Counted from the first letter of the stretch, positions 5,695 to 12,495 are shown. The stretch is 12,848 nucleotides of DNA from an uncultured Collinsella sp. (GCA_958431945.1 CAUASQ010000039.1:1-12848), one strand, 5' to 3'. Notes: a model not told the origin generated them from the letters alone. Numbers and translations: made by a program.

Positions 5695-6675
5695 ATGAAG
5701 GACATCACCATCAGCCGCAGGAGCCTTCTGGTCTCTGCCGGCCTGCTCGCGCTCGCCCCGCTCGCCGGATGCGGCGGCAACTCTGGTTCCGGCTCTGCTG
5801 CCGCCGGTTCCGACTACACCGTCGGCATTCTGCAGCTCACCGAGCACTCCGCACTCGACGCCGCCAACGACGGCTTTGTCAAGGCCATCAAGAAGAGCGG
5901 CCTTAAGGTCAAGATCGATCAGAAGAACGCCCAGAACGACCAGTCCACGTGTAAGTCCATCGCCGACAAGTTCGTGGGCGATGGCGTCGATCTGATCTAT
6001 GCCATCGCCACGCCCGCCGCGCAGGCCGCCGCTGGCGCCACCGCCGATATCCCCATCGTGGGCTGCGCCATCACCGACTACGCCGCCTCGGGCCTGGTCC
6101 AGGACAACGAAAAGCCCGGCACCAACGTCACCGGCGCCTCCGACCTCACCCCAGTCGCCGAGCAGCTCGAGATGATGCAGAAGGTCCTGCCCGACGTAAA
6201 GAAGGTCGGCCTGCTCTACTGCACCGCCGAGTCCAACTCCGACGTCCAGATCAAGGCCGCCAAGAAGGAACTCGACAAGCTGGGCCTGGAGTACACCGAC
6301 TTCACCGTCTCGAGCTCCAACGAGATCCAGTCCGTCGTCGAATCTGCCGTGGGCAAGGTCGACGCGCTCTACTCCCCCACTGACAACACCATCGCCGCGG
6401 GCGCTTCGCAGGTCGGTCAGATCTGCAAGGAGAATAAGCTCCCCTTCGTGACCGGCGAGGAAGGCATGTGCATGGCCGGCGGCCTGTTCACCCTCTCCAT
6501 CAACTACGAGGACCTGGGCTACGCCGCGGGCGAGATGGCCGTTAAGATTCTGAAGGGCGAGGCCAAGCCCGAGGATATGCCGATCAAGCACCTCTCGAGC
6601 AAGGACCTGGTCGTCGTCAAGAACGACGAGATGGCCGAGGCTCTGGGCATCGACCTTTCCGCTCTGGACGAGTAG
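5695..6675 (+). CDS. ABC transporter substrate-binding lipoprotein, ABC_sub_bind family (TrpX-like)
   Basis: A 326-residue extracytoplasmic binding protein anchored by lipid. The N-terminus has SRRSLL (7-12), a hydrophobic stretch and a lipobox LAGC with Cys26 as the modified residue; the twin arginine resembles a Tat signal. A Gly/Ser-rich tether follows, then the ABC_sub_bind fold: VGILQLTEH, DLIYAIATPAAQAA, IPIVGCAITD, NVTGASDLTPV, KVGLLYCTAESNS, DALYSPTDNTIAAG and GYAAGEMAVKILKGE. The family pairs with BPD_transp_2 permeases. The characterised streptococcal TrpXYZ members import tryptophan, but related ones may take other aromatic or small substrates, so specificity is inferred. The start is the ATG at 5695 with GGGGGT six bases upstream. 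A frame-consistent ATG at 5647 lies inside the leader inverted repeat and would precede the signal peptide by 16 residues, so it is rejected. Confidence 0.9.
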   Translation: MKDITISRRSLLVSAGLLALAPLAGCGGNSGSGSAAAGSDYTVGILQLTEHSALDAANDGFVKAIKKSGLKVKIDQKNAQNDQSTCKSIADKFVGDGVDLIYAIATPAAQAAAGATADIPIVGCAITDYAASGLVQDNEKPGTNVTGASDLTPVAEQLEMMQKVLPDVKKVGLLYCTAESNSDVQIKAAKKELDKLGLEYTDFTVSSSNEIQSVVESAVGKVDALYSPTDNTIAAGASQVGQICKENKLPFVTGEEGMCMAGGLFTLSINYEDLGYAAGEMAVKILKGEAKPEDMPIKHLSSKDLVVVKNDEMAEALGIDLSALDE

Positions 6676-6688
6676 CGCCATGCGCGGT

Positions 6689-6776
6689 AGCGCGTCTAGG
6701 GCACGCGCTCACGCCATAGCTGCGTTATTCAATATCTGAGTCACAGGGGCGAACGCCAAAGACCGGCGTTCGCCCT
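6689..6776 (+). terminator. Intercistronic hairpins between binding-protein and permease genes
   Basis: Two stems lie in this 204-base gap. AGCGCGT (6689-6695) pairs with ACGCGCT (6703-6709). More strongly, GGGGCGAACGCC (6746-6757) pairs with GGCGTTCGCCCT (6765-6776), 12 base pairs including one G-U. The tail after the second stem (GCTTGTTACGG) is poor in T, so it is more likely a partial terminator or a 3' end protector than a full stop. Such elements commonly let a binding protein be made in excess over its membrane partners. A third small stem, CGGATG (6785-6790) with CATCCG (6799-6804), follows. Confidence 0.6.
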
Positions 6777-6879
6777 GCTTGTTACGGATGAGACAAAACA
6801 TCCGGCCGCAGCTCTTTTATGCATTGTTACCGCTATCATGGTGACTCACGTGTCCACCCTATCCTAGGAGGTATGAAGC

Positions 6880-7803
6880 ATGCTTATTGCATTGCAGGGC
6901 GCCGTTTCGCAGGGCGTCCTCTGGGGCATTATGGTGCTTGGTGTGTTTATCACGTTCCGCTTGCTCGACATCCCCGATATGACCTGCGACGGCAGCTTTG
7001 CCCTCGGCGGCTGCGTCTGTGCCGTGCTCATCGTCAATAACAACGTCGACCCGTTGCTCGCTGTTTTGGCCGGCATGTGCGCCGGCGCCATCGCGGGCGC
7101 CGTCACGGGCATTTTGACCACCGTCTTTGAGATTCCCGCGATCCTCGCCGGAATCCTCACCCAGATCAGTCTGTGGTCCATCAACCTGCGCATCATGGGC
7201 AAATCCAACACGCCCATCCTTGCCAAGGGCACCATCTTCTCGTCTGTCAGCAACATGACGGGCCTGCCACAGTCCACCGTCGCCATCATCCTGGGCATCT
7301 TGCTCGCTGTGGCCATCGTTGCCATCCTGTATTGGTTCTTTGGCACCGAGATCGGCTCGGCGCTGCGTGCAACCGGCAACAACGAGTACATGATCCGCGC
7401 CCTGGGCGTCAACACCAACTCCACCAAGATGATCGCCCTCGTGCTCTCCAACGCCCTCATCGGCCTTTCGGGCGCGCTCATCTGCCAGAGCCAGAAGTAC
7501 GCCGACATTGGCATGGGCACCGGTGCCATCGTTATCGGTCTTGCCGCTATTGTTATCGGCGAGGTGCTCGGCCGCCTGCTGCCCGGCGGTCTCACGCAGT
7601 TTAGCGTCCGTCTTGCCTCCGCCGTCTTTGGCTCCGTGGTGTACTTCCTTATCCGCGCCATCGTGCTGCAGCTGGGCATGGACGCCAACGACATGAAGCT
7701 GCTCTCCGCCGTGATCGTCGCCGTGGCCCTGTGCGTGCCCGTGGTTTGGGAGCGCTATAAGCTCCGCAGCTCCTACACGAAGGGAGATGAGGCAGATGCT
7801 TAA
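6880..7803 (+). CDS. ABC transporter permease, BPD_transp_2 family (TrpY-like)
   Basis: A 307-residue integral membrane protein with about eight hydrophobic segments, forming the transmembrane channel of the importer. Family marks include TFRLLDIPDMTCDGSFALGG near 25-45, the loop GSALRATGNNEYMIRALGVNT near 160-180 that contacts the ATPase, and small-residue-rich helices such as GTGAIVIGLAAIVIGEVLG. The BPD_transp_2 family also includes branched-chain amino acid, sugar and nucleoside permeases, but the SBP partner and the cytoplasmic loop place it with the ABC_sub_bind systems. The start is the ATG at 6880, with AGGAGG eight bases upstream. An ATG seven bases earlier is in another frame. The stop overlaps the ATPase start by eight bases, so the two are probably translationally coupled. 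Confidence 0.9.
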   Translation: MLIALQGAVSQGVLWGIMVLGVFITFRLLDIPDMTCDGSFALGGCVCAVLIVNNNVDPLLAVLAGMCAGAIAGAVTGILTTVFEIPAILAGILTQISLWSINLRIMGKSNTPILAKGTIFSSVSNMTGLPQSTVAIILGILLAVAIVAILYWFFGTEIGSALRATGNNEYMIRALGVNTNSTKMIALVLSNALIGLSGALICQSQKYADIGMGTGAIVIGLAAIVIGEVLGRLLPGGLTQFSVRLASAVFGSVVYFLIRAIVLQLGMDANDMKLLSAVIVAVALCVPVVWERYKLRSSYTKGDEADA

Positions 7804-8590
7804 GCTCTCGCACGTCAAAAAGACCTTTAACAAGGGCACCGTCACCGAGAAGCGCGCTCTTACCGGTGTCGACCTCACCCTGAATGACGGCGACTTTGTA
7901 ACCGTGATTGGCGGCAACGGCGCCGGCAAGTCCACGCTGCTCAACATGATCGCCGGCGTGTATCCGCTCGATTCGGGCGTTATCGAGCTCGACGGCACCG
8001 ACATCTCGCGCCTGAGCGAGTCGCAGCGCGCCAAGTACCTGGGCCGCGTGTTCCAGGACCCCATGCGCGGCACCGCAGCCGACATGCAGATCGCCGAGAA
8101 CCTGGCCCTCGCCAAGCGCCGCGGCCAGCGTCGCGGTCTTTCGTGGGGCGTCACCAAGGCCGAGAAGGACGAGTACGTTAAGCTGCTCAAGCGCCTGGAC
8201 CTCGGTCTGGACACGCGCCTCAACGCCAAGGTCGGCCTGCTTTCGGGTGGTCAGCGCCAGGCACTCACCCTGCTCATGGCCACGCTCACCAAGCCACGCC
8301 TACTGCTGCTCGACGAGCACACCGCGGCCCTCGACCCCAAGACGGCCTCTAAGGTGCTCAATCTGACCGAAGAGATCGTCGACGAGAACCACCTGACCAC
8401 GCTCATGGTCACGCACAATATGAACGACGCCATTCGTCTGGGCAATCGTCTGATCATGATGCACGAGGGCCACGTAATCTACGACGTGGCGGGCGATGAG
8501 AAGAAGTCGCTCACCGTAGCCGACCTGCTGCAAAAGTTCGAGGAGGTCTCGGGCGGCGAGCTCGCCAACGACCGCATGCTGCTGAGCTAA
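7796..8590 (+). CDS. ABC transporter ATP-binding protein (TrpZ-like)
   Basis: A 264-residue ATPase that powers the importer. Motifs are complete: Walker A GGNGAGKST (39-47), Q-loop Gln87 in VFQDPMRG, signature LSGGQRQ (149-155), Walker B LLLLDE (169-174) followed by HTAALDP with the D-loop, and the switch His207 in MVTHNMND. The DEHTAALDPKTA wording is characteristic of ATPases paired with ABC_sub_bind proteins. The start chosen is the ATG at 7796, nine bases after AGGGAG (7781-7786). An in-frame ATG at 7787 directly abuts that site and is unlikely. The start overlaps the permease stop (ATGCTTAA), indicating coupling. It is the last gene of the operon; its stop codon forms part of the hairpin that follows. 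Confidence 0.95.
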   Translation: MLKLSHVKKTFNKGTVTEKRALTGVDLTLNDGDFVTVIGGNGAGKSTLLNMIAGVYPLDSGVIELDGTDISRLSESQRAKYLGRVFQDPMRGTAADMQIAENLALAKRRGQRRGLSWGVTKAEKDEYVKLLKRLDLGLDTRLNAKVGLLSGGQRQALTLLMATLTKPRLLLLDEHTAALDPKTASKVLNLTEEIVDENHLTTLMVTHNMNDAIRLGNRLIMMHEGHVIYDVAGDEKKSLTVADLLQKFEEVSGGELANDRMLLS

Positions 8591-8628
8591 ACCTGCCAAA
8601 AAGGGACAGGTTTATTTTGGCAGGTTTT
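8589..8628 (+). repeat. GGGACAG-loop hairpin A, also likely operon terminator
   Basis: AAACCTGCCAAAA (8589-8601) and TTTTGGCAGGTTT (8615-8627) form a perfect 13-base-pair stem around the loop AGGGACAGGTTTA. The left arm begins with the last two bases of the ATPase stop codon, and the stem ends in T. It is one of four related hairpins in the window. Confidence 0.8.
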
Positions 8629-8643
8629 ATCTGCGCAGACGTC

Positions 8644-8683
8644 AAAACCGCCGCAAAGGGACAGACACCTTTGCGGCGGTTTT
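8644..8683 (+). repeat. GGGACAG-loop hairpin B
   Basis: AAAACCGCCGCAAAGG (8644-8659) pairs perfectly over 16 bases with 8668-8683, leaving the loop GACAGACA. It follows hairpin A after 16 bases and ends in TTTT, so it could be a second terminator of the import operon or a mobile repeat of the same family. The A-rich and T-rich ends make it symmetrical for both strands. Confidence 0.8.
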
Positions 8684-8746
8684 CGCATATTATGACGATA
8701 TTCCAGCGTCAGCAGGAATCACTGGTTAAGAACTAAGGAAACTGCC

Positions 8747-8850
8747 ATGAGAAGACCTCTTCCCCGTCTTGCTTGACCGCCGCACTCCTTGCCGACGTGC
8801 TCGCCGGCGCCCCAGCTTACGCCACCGCGGCCACCCCGTCTCAAGTTATC
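8747..8850 (+). pseudogene. Remnant of a small secreted-protein gene
   Basis: An ATG at 8747 preceded by AAGGAA (8734-8739) opens MRRPLPRLA and then meets a stop (8774-8776). Shifted to another frame, the sequence continues as CLTAALLADVLAGAPAYATA followed by ATPSQVIGPSDVIG. Joined, these resemble a Sec signal peptide: Arg-rich start, hydrophobic core and an A-x-A cleavage site (AYA). A one-base insertion or two-base deletion would restore one frame. After the signal there are only about 20 codons before a strong terminator, so the mature part appears to be deleted. The function of the parent gene is unknown. It is in the gene-poor stretch 8591-8923, whose other content is hairpins A and B and the terminator. 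Confidence 0.45.
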
Positions 8851-8851
8851 G

Positions 8852-8880
8852 GCCCGTCCGATGTGATCGGACGGGCTTTT
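8852..8880 (+). terminator. Intrinsic terminator downstream of the remnant gene
   Basis: GCCCGTCCGAT (8852-8862) and ATCGGACGGGC (8866-8876) form a perfect 11-base-pair stem with a three-base loop and a TTTT tail. It lies 43 bases upstream of the MscS-type gene and presumably belonged to the broken gene before it. Confidence 0.85.
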
Positions 8881-8923
8881 GGTGGGTATCATGGTTGAAC
8901 GATCATGAGGAGGTTTTCCCTAT

Positions 8924-9691
8924 ATGGAATTGTTTGAACCGATTCTTCATTTCTTTGAGCAACGGTGGGTCCACAACATCATCTGGGCCGTCATCTTGGT
9001 AATAGGCACCGCCATCGCCACCAAGGTCGTATCCAAGACCCTGCGCCACCTGCTCAACCGCGACGACAACCCGCTTCCGGCATCGAGCATCTTCATCAAC
9101 ATCGCGCGTGCCGTCATCTGGACGATCGGCGGCAGCTTTATCCTCGACAACTGCTTCGGCATTAACGCAAACGCCCTCGTCGCCGCTCTTGGCGTCGGCG
9201 GCATCGCCATCTCGTTCGGCTTTCAGGACACGCTATCAAACCTTATCGGCGGCATGCAGGTGACCTTTATGGGCATCATCAAGCCCGGCGACAATATCGA
9301 AGTCGGCGGCGTGTCGGGCGTAGTCCAGGACATCACCTGGCGTCATACGACCATCGAGGACGCCTGCGGGCAGACCATCATCGTCCCCAACTCAAATATC
9401 TCCAAGAACACGCTCGTGCATCTCATGCCCTTTGGGCGTGTGGCTGTGCCCGTTGCCGTAAAGGACACGTCCAAGTGGACCTCGCTCGACGCACTGGCAG
9501 ACGAGCTGACCAGCGCCACCAAGGCCGCCGTGCTTCCCATCTCGGGTTTTGACAAGGAGCCGTATGTGCTCTTTAGCGAGATCGGCGACTTTGGCATCAA
9601 GGGCAAGATTATCTTTATCGTCAGCGACGACAGCACTACTTTCACGGCAGCCGACGCCTGTATCCGCGCCATCGCCCCCATCATCGCCTAA
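8924..9691 (+). CDS. Small MscS-family mechanosensitive ion channel
   Basis: A 255-residue channel that would open under membrane tension to release solutes in osmotic downshock. It has three predicted membrane helices: about 18-33, 58-78 and 82-112. The last is the pore-lining TM3 with the family's Gly/Ala packing pattern, ALVAALGVGGIAISFGFQDTLSN (84-106). The cytoplasmic beta domain follows (KPGDNIEVGGVSGVVQDI, then TTIEDACGQTIIVPNSNIS), a canonical MscS stretch. It is close to the minimal size of the family, with no extra N-terminal helices. The start is the ATG at 8924; AGGAGG (8908-8913) lies ten bases upstream. It appears monocistronic, between the terminator at 8852-8880 and hairpin C. 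I cannot call its promoter; it would have to lie within the 43 bases after the terminator or upstream with read-through. Confidence 0.93.
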   Translation: MELFEPILHFFEQRWVHNIIWAVILVIGTAIATKVVSKTLRHLLNRDDNPLPASSIFINIARAVIWTIGGSFILDNCFGINANALVAALGVGGIAISFGFQDTLSNLIGGMQVTFMGIIKPGDNIEVGGVSGVVQDITWRHTTIEDACGQTIIVPNSNISKNTLVHLMPFGRVAVPVAVKDTSKWTSLDALADELTSATKAAVLPISGFDKEPYVLFSEIGDFGIKGKIIFIVSDDSTTFTAADACIRAIAPIIA

Positions 9692-9728
9692 CCCGCCAAA
9701 AAGGGACAGGCACCTTTGTGGCGGTTTT
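9690..9728 (+). repeat. GGGACAG-loop hairpin C, also likely terminator of the channel gene
   Basis: CCGCCAAAAAGG (9693-9704) pairs with CCTTTGTGGCGG (9713-9724) with one internal A-G mismatch, around the loop GACAGGCA, followed by TTTT. The repeat-like A-rich left edge starts inside the channel gene's stop codon (9689-9691). Sequence around the loop (AAAGGGACAGNCACCTTTG) is nearly the same as in hairpin B. Confidence 0.78.
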
Positions 9729-9753
9729 CATTCGTGGTACCATGGTTTATATA
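9725..9753 (+). promoter_or_regulatory. Candidate promoter of the BMP/phosphoesterase operon
   Basis: TTTTCA (9725-9730) and TATATA (9748-9753) are 17 bases apart. The -35 is weak and overlaps the T-tail of hairpin C, but the -10 is good and the spacing ideal. The leader would be about 25 bases. Confidence 0.45.
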
Positions 9754-9782
9754 GTTGTTTAAACGACTAAGGGAGCAAAACT

Positions 9783-11699
9783 ATGGAAGAGGCCTATCGT
9801 CAAGCACGCAAGCGCGGCGAGCAAGGACGTCGACGCGCCATTAGTCAAAGCGAGCATCCGTACCTCACGGACCTCGATAGCTTGGTTGCCCAGCTCCCCT
9901 TGGGCCAGCGAGAGAACGTCGGCCTGAGGGACATTCCACTCGAAATGGTCGTCGGTACGGTCACCAAGGGCCGTCAGTCCGCCTTTTCGTGCAACTTCAT
10001 GCCCCTGCTGCCGTTTAGCACCGAGTTCGCCCGTAAGTGGTCTAACCTCTACGATATCCAGGTGACCGAGGGCTATCGCGACCCCATCATCGTCACCGAG
10101 TTCATGCATCGGTTTTACGTCCAAGAGGGCAACAAGCGCGTCAGCGTCCTTAAATTCCTGGACTCCCCGACGGTTTCAGCCAAGGTCACCCGTCTCTACC
10201 CCGGCACGTGGGATTCTGTCGAAAGCCGCCTGTACGGTGAGTTCTGTGCGTTTTGGCGCGTCTGCCCCCTATACGAGATCGAGTTCTCGCGCGAGGGAAG
10301 CTACGAGACGCTCGCCAAGATGCTCGGTCAGAACCTTATCGAAAAATGGCCGCAGAAAAAGGTTGACTACCTGCGCCACACCTTCCTGCTCTTTAAGCGC
10401 GCCTACCTTCGCGCAGGCGGCGACCACCTGGACATTACGCCTGCCGACGCCATGCTCGTCTACCTCAATGTATACAACCAGGACCGCCTGTTGGATACGC
10501 CGACGGATATCGTTGTAAACCGCCTGTGCAAGATCTGGCGCGAGCTGGTCATCGCCGGCAAAAATGACGAGGACAAGGTCGATCTTGTCGAAGCACCGAG
10601 CGTCGATGAGGAAGAGTCTCCCGCCAAGTCCACCTCCGGTGTGCTCAACTTCTTTATGAGCAAGACCGTCTATTCGGCGGCCAACCCCCTGCGCATAGCC
10701 TTTATCCATGAGTTCCCCTGTGCGACGTCGAGCTGGGACAGCCTGCACGACCAAGGGCGTCAGTATCTCGATGAGCACTTTGGCGGTATCGTGCGCACCG
10801 AAGCGTTCGAGGACTGCCACGATCCGGACGTGTTCTACGCCGCCGTGGAAACGGCTGTCAAACATGGAGACAAGGTCATCTTCTCGACCTCGCACCGCCT
10901 GATGGAATACACGCTCAGGGCAGCCGTTGAGTATCCCCAGGTTCGGTTCCTTAACTGTTCTATCGGCCTTCCCCACCAAAGCGTCCGTTCGTACTTTGGA
11001 AAGATGTACGAGGCCAAGTTCCTCCTGGGCGCCCTTGCGGCCAGCATGGCGGACAACCATCGAATTGGGTACCACGCGTCGGTCTTTGCGTCGGGCGCGC
11101 TTAGCGAGATCAACGCCTTTGCCATCGGCGCCTCGCTGCTCGACCCCCGCGCGCAAATTATCCTGACCTGGGGCGATGTGCCCGCCGGAGGCCTTGCCGA
11201 GGCCATGTGTCGCGAAGGCGTGAGCGTCATGACCGGCGCCGACATGTCAAAGTCGCTCGAAGATCCCACGGCCTACGGACTTCACCGCCTGATCGATGGC
11301 AAGGTTGCCGGCATTGCCATGCCGGTGTGGAACTGGGGCCGATATTACGAGCTTATCGTGCGAAGTCTGCTGCATGGCACCTGGGACGAGACCAGTGACG
11401 ACAGCCGGGTCCGCGCCGTCAACTACTGGTATGGCATGAGCTCGGGCGTTATCGACATTCGCTACGCTCCGGGCCTGCCCTATCAGACACGCAAACTTGT
11501 TCAGCTACTCCGCAATGGCATCGTCGAGGGTTCCATCAATCCATTTGGCGGCGAGCTCCATAGCCAAGACGGCGTGGTGCAGATCGAGGGCTTTCCCCCG
11601 CTGCCGAGCACGCAAATCGTCGAGATGGACTGGCTGGCAGACAACGTGGTGGGCACCATTCCGCAGACTGACGATGAGCCGAAGGTCCGCGCCCTATGA
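9783..11699 (+). CDS. Cytoplasmic fusion of ParB/Srx-like domain and BMP/PnrA-type binding domain
   Basis: A 638-residue protein with no signal peptide, lipobox or membrane segment. The N-terminal part (about 45-130) has a ParB/sulfiredoxin-like layout: IPLEMVVGTVTKGR, DPIIVTEFMHRFYV, then QEGNKRVSVLKFL (114-126), matching the GxxR-ALK type motif of that superfamily. A mostly helical region (about 135-260) and an acidic linker (about 260-295) follow. The C-terminal part (about 302-600) is a BMP family periplasmic-binding fold: LRIAFIHEF, SSWDSLHDQGRQYLDEHFG, KVIFSTSHRLMEYTLRAAVEYPQVRFLNCS, YFGKMYEAKFLLGALAASM and EINAFAIGASLLDPRAQIILTW. BMP/PnrA proteins normally bind purine nucleosides outside the cell. 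Homologues with this architecture occur in Lachnospiraceae as I recall. ATG at 9783 has AAGGGAG seven bases upstream. It overlaps the next gene by ATGA. Function is not known; intracellular ligand sensing is inferred. Confidence 0.82.
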   Translation: MEEAYRQARKRGEQGRRRAISQSEHPYLTDLDSLVAQLPLGQRENVGLRDIPLEMVVGTVTKGRQSAFSCNFMPLLPFSTEFARKWSNLYDIQVTEGYRDPIIVTEFMHRFYVQEGNKRVSVLKFLDSPTVSAKVTRLYPGTWDSVESRLYGEFCAFWRVCPLYEIEFSREGSYETLAKMLGQNLIEKWPQKKVDYLRHTFLLFKRAYLRAGGDHLDITPADAMLVYLNVYNQDRLLDTPTDIVVNRLCKIWRELVIAGKNDEDKVDLVEAPSVDEEESPAKSTSGVLNFFMSKTVYSAANPLRIAFIHEFPCATSSWDSLHDQGRQYLDEHFGGIVRTEAFEDCHDPDVFYAAVETAVKHGDKVIFSTSHRLMEYTLRAAVEYPQVRFLNCSIGLPHQSVRSYFGKMYEAKFLLGALAASMADNHRIGYHASVFASGALSEINAFAIGASLLDPRAQIILTWGDVPAGGLAEAMCREGVSVMTGADMSKSLEDPTAYGLHRLIDGKVAGIAMPVWNWGRYYELIVRSLLHGTWDETSDDSRVRAVNYWYGMSSGVIDIRYAPGLPYQTRKLVQLLRNGIVEGSINPFGGELHSQDGVVQIEGFPPLPSTQIVEMDWLADNVVGTIPQTDDEPKVRAL

Positions 11700-12406
11700 A
11701 AATCCTTGCCATAGCCGATACCGAAGAACGATGTCTATGGGAGTGCTTTCGCAAGGAACGCTTTGAAGGTGTCGACCTGATTTTGTCCGCTGGCGATCTG
11801 GACCCGGACTATCTTGAGTTTTTGGTCACGGTCATCAACAGACCGCTCATCTACGTGCGCGGCAACCACGATGACCGCTACGCACGTCATGCACCGGGCG
11901 GCTGCATCTGTGTCGATGACACCGTGTACGTGTATCGCGGCGTCCGCATTGCGGGGCTTGGCGGCTCCATGCGCTATCGAGATGGCGCCAACATGTACAC
12001 CGAACGCGAGATGGCCAAGCGCGTGCGCAAGCTGTCCCGCAAAGTGAGGATGGTCGGCGGATGCGACATCTTGCTCACCCATGCGCCCGCCGCCGGCGTG
12101 GGCGATCTGGATGATCTGCCACATCGGGGGTTCGAATGCTTTAACACAGCGCTCGAGTCCTGGAACCCCGACTACATGGTGCACGGGCATGTGCACCAAT
12201 GCTATGGTCGCGGCTTTCAACGTGAGCGTCAGCATGCATGCGGGGCTACGATCATCAACGCCTGCGGCTATACGCAGTTTGAGTTGGACGAAGCGCGCTA
12301 CCCCATCCGTGGCTGGCAGGCAGCCTGGCTCAATTCGCAAACCATGCGCCGCGAACTCAAGCGCCACGAGGCTATCGAGTCCTCAAACGCTAGAACACCC
12401 TGGTAA
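11696..12406 (+). CDS. Calcineurin-like metallophosphoesterase with D-x-E first motif
   Basis: A 236-residue phosphoesterase, likely cytoplasmic. Metal-binding motifs are in order: D8-T-E10 (usually D-x-H), G33-D34, G56-N-H58-D59, T128-H129-A-P and G164-H165-V-H167. The Glu at the place of the first His is the odd feature; the rest is intact, so activity is probable but metal preference may differ. Other conserved-looking parts are GGSMRYRDG (89-97) and the terminal NACGYTQFEL. It is shorter and more compact than YfcE or MJ0936-type enzymes but belongs to the same general fold. The start ATG overlaps the stop of the preceding fusion gene (ATGA), and GAAGG (11681-11685) could serve as ribosome-binding site, so the two are coupled. 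The substrate is unknown; a nucleotide or cyclic phosphodiester is a guess from the partner's BMP domain. Confidence 0.85.
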   Translation: MKILAIADTEERCLWECFRKERFEGVDLILSAGDLDPDYLEFLVTVINRPLIYVRGNHDDRYARHAPGGCICVDDTVYVYRGVRIAGLGGSMRYRDGANMYTEREMAKRVRKLSRKVRMVGGCDILLTHAPAAGVGDLDDLPHRGFECFNTALESWNPDYMVHGHVHQCYGRGFQRERQHACGATIINACGYTQFELDEARYPIRGWQAAWLNSQTMRRELKRHEAIESSNARTPW

Positions 12407-12445
12407 CTACCTCAAAGGGGGCACTGTCCACTTTGAGGTAGTTTT
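12405..12445 (-). repeat. GGGACAG-loop hairpin D (inverted orientation)
   Basis: AACTACCTCAAAG (12405-12417) pairs perfectly over 13 bases with 12431-12443, with the loop GGGGCACTGTCCA; T follows on the plus strand. Read on the minus strand the loop is TGGACAGTGCCCC, so it matches the other three hairpins in reverse orientation. The left arm starts with the last two bases of the phosphoesterase stop codon (12404-12406). Confidence 0.78.
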
Positions 12446-12456
12446 GACGCGATAGC

Positions 12457-12495
12457 AAGAAACCCGGTCCCGCGCGAGGCGGAACCGGGTTTCTT
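12457..12495. terminator. Bidirectional terminator between convergent genes
   Basis: AAGAAACCCGGT (12457-12468) and ACCGGGTTTCTT (12484-12495) pair over 12 bases. A-rich and T-rich flanks lie on both sides, so it can terminate the phosphoesterase operon on the plus strand and rplA on the minus strand. Its loop (CCCGCGCGAGGCGGA) is GC-rich. Confidence 0.85.

Noticed and set aside
5584..6681. Long minus-strand frame opposite the binding-protein gene
   Set aside because: The translation is rich in Gly, Val, Leu and Asp with no family character; the plus-strand gene explains the region fully.
6859..8229. Long minus-strand frame opposite the permease and ATPase genes
   Set aside because: It spans two well-supported plus-strand genes and reads as an antisense shadow (Asp/Gly/His-rich).
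10269..11156. Minus-strand open frame opposite the BMP fusion gene
   Set aside because: The plus-strand protein has clear domain similarity; this frame has no recognisable content.
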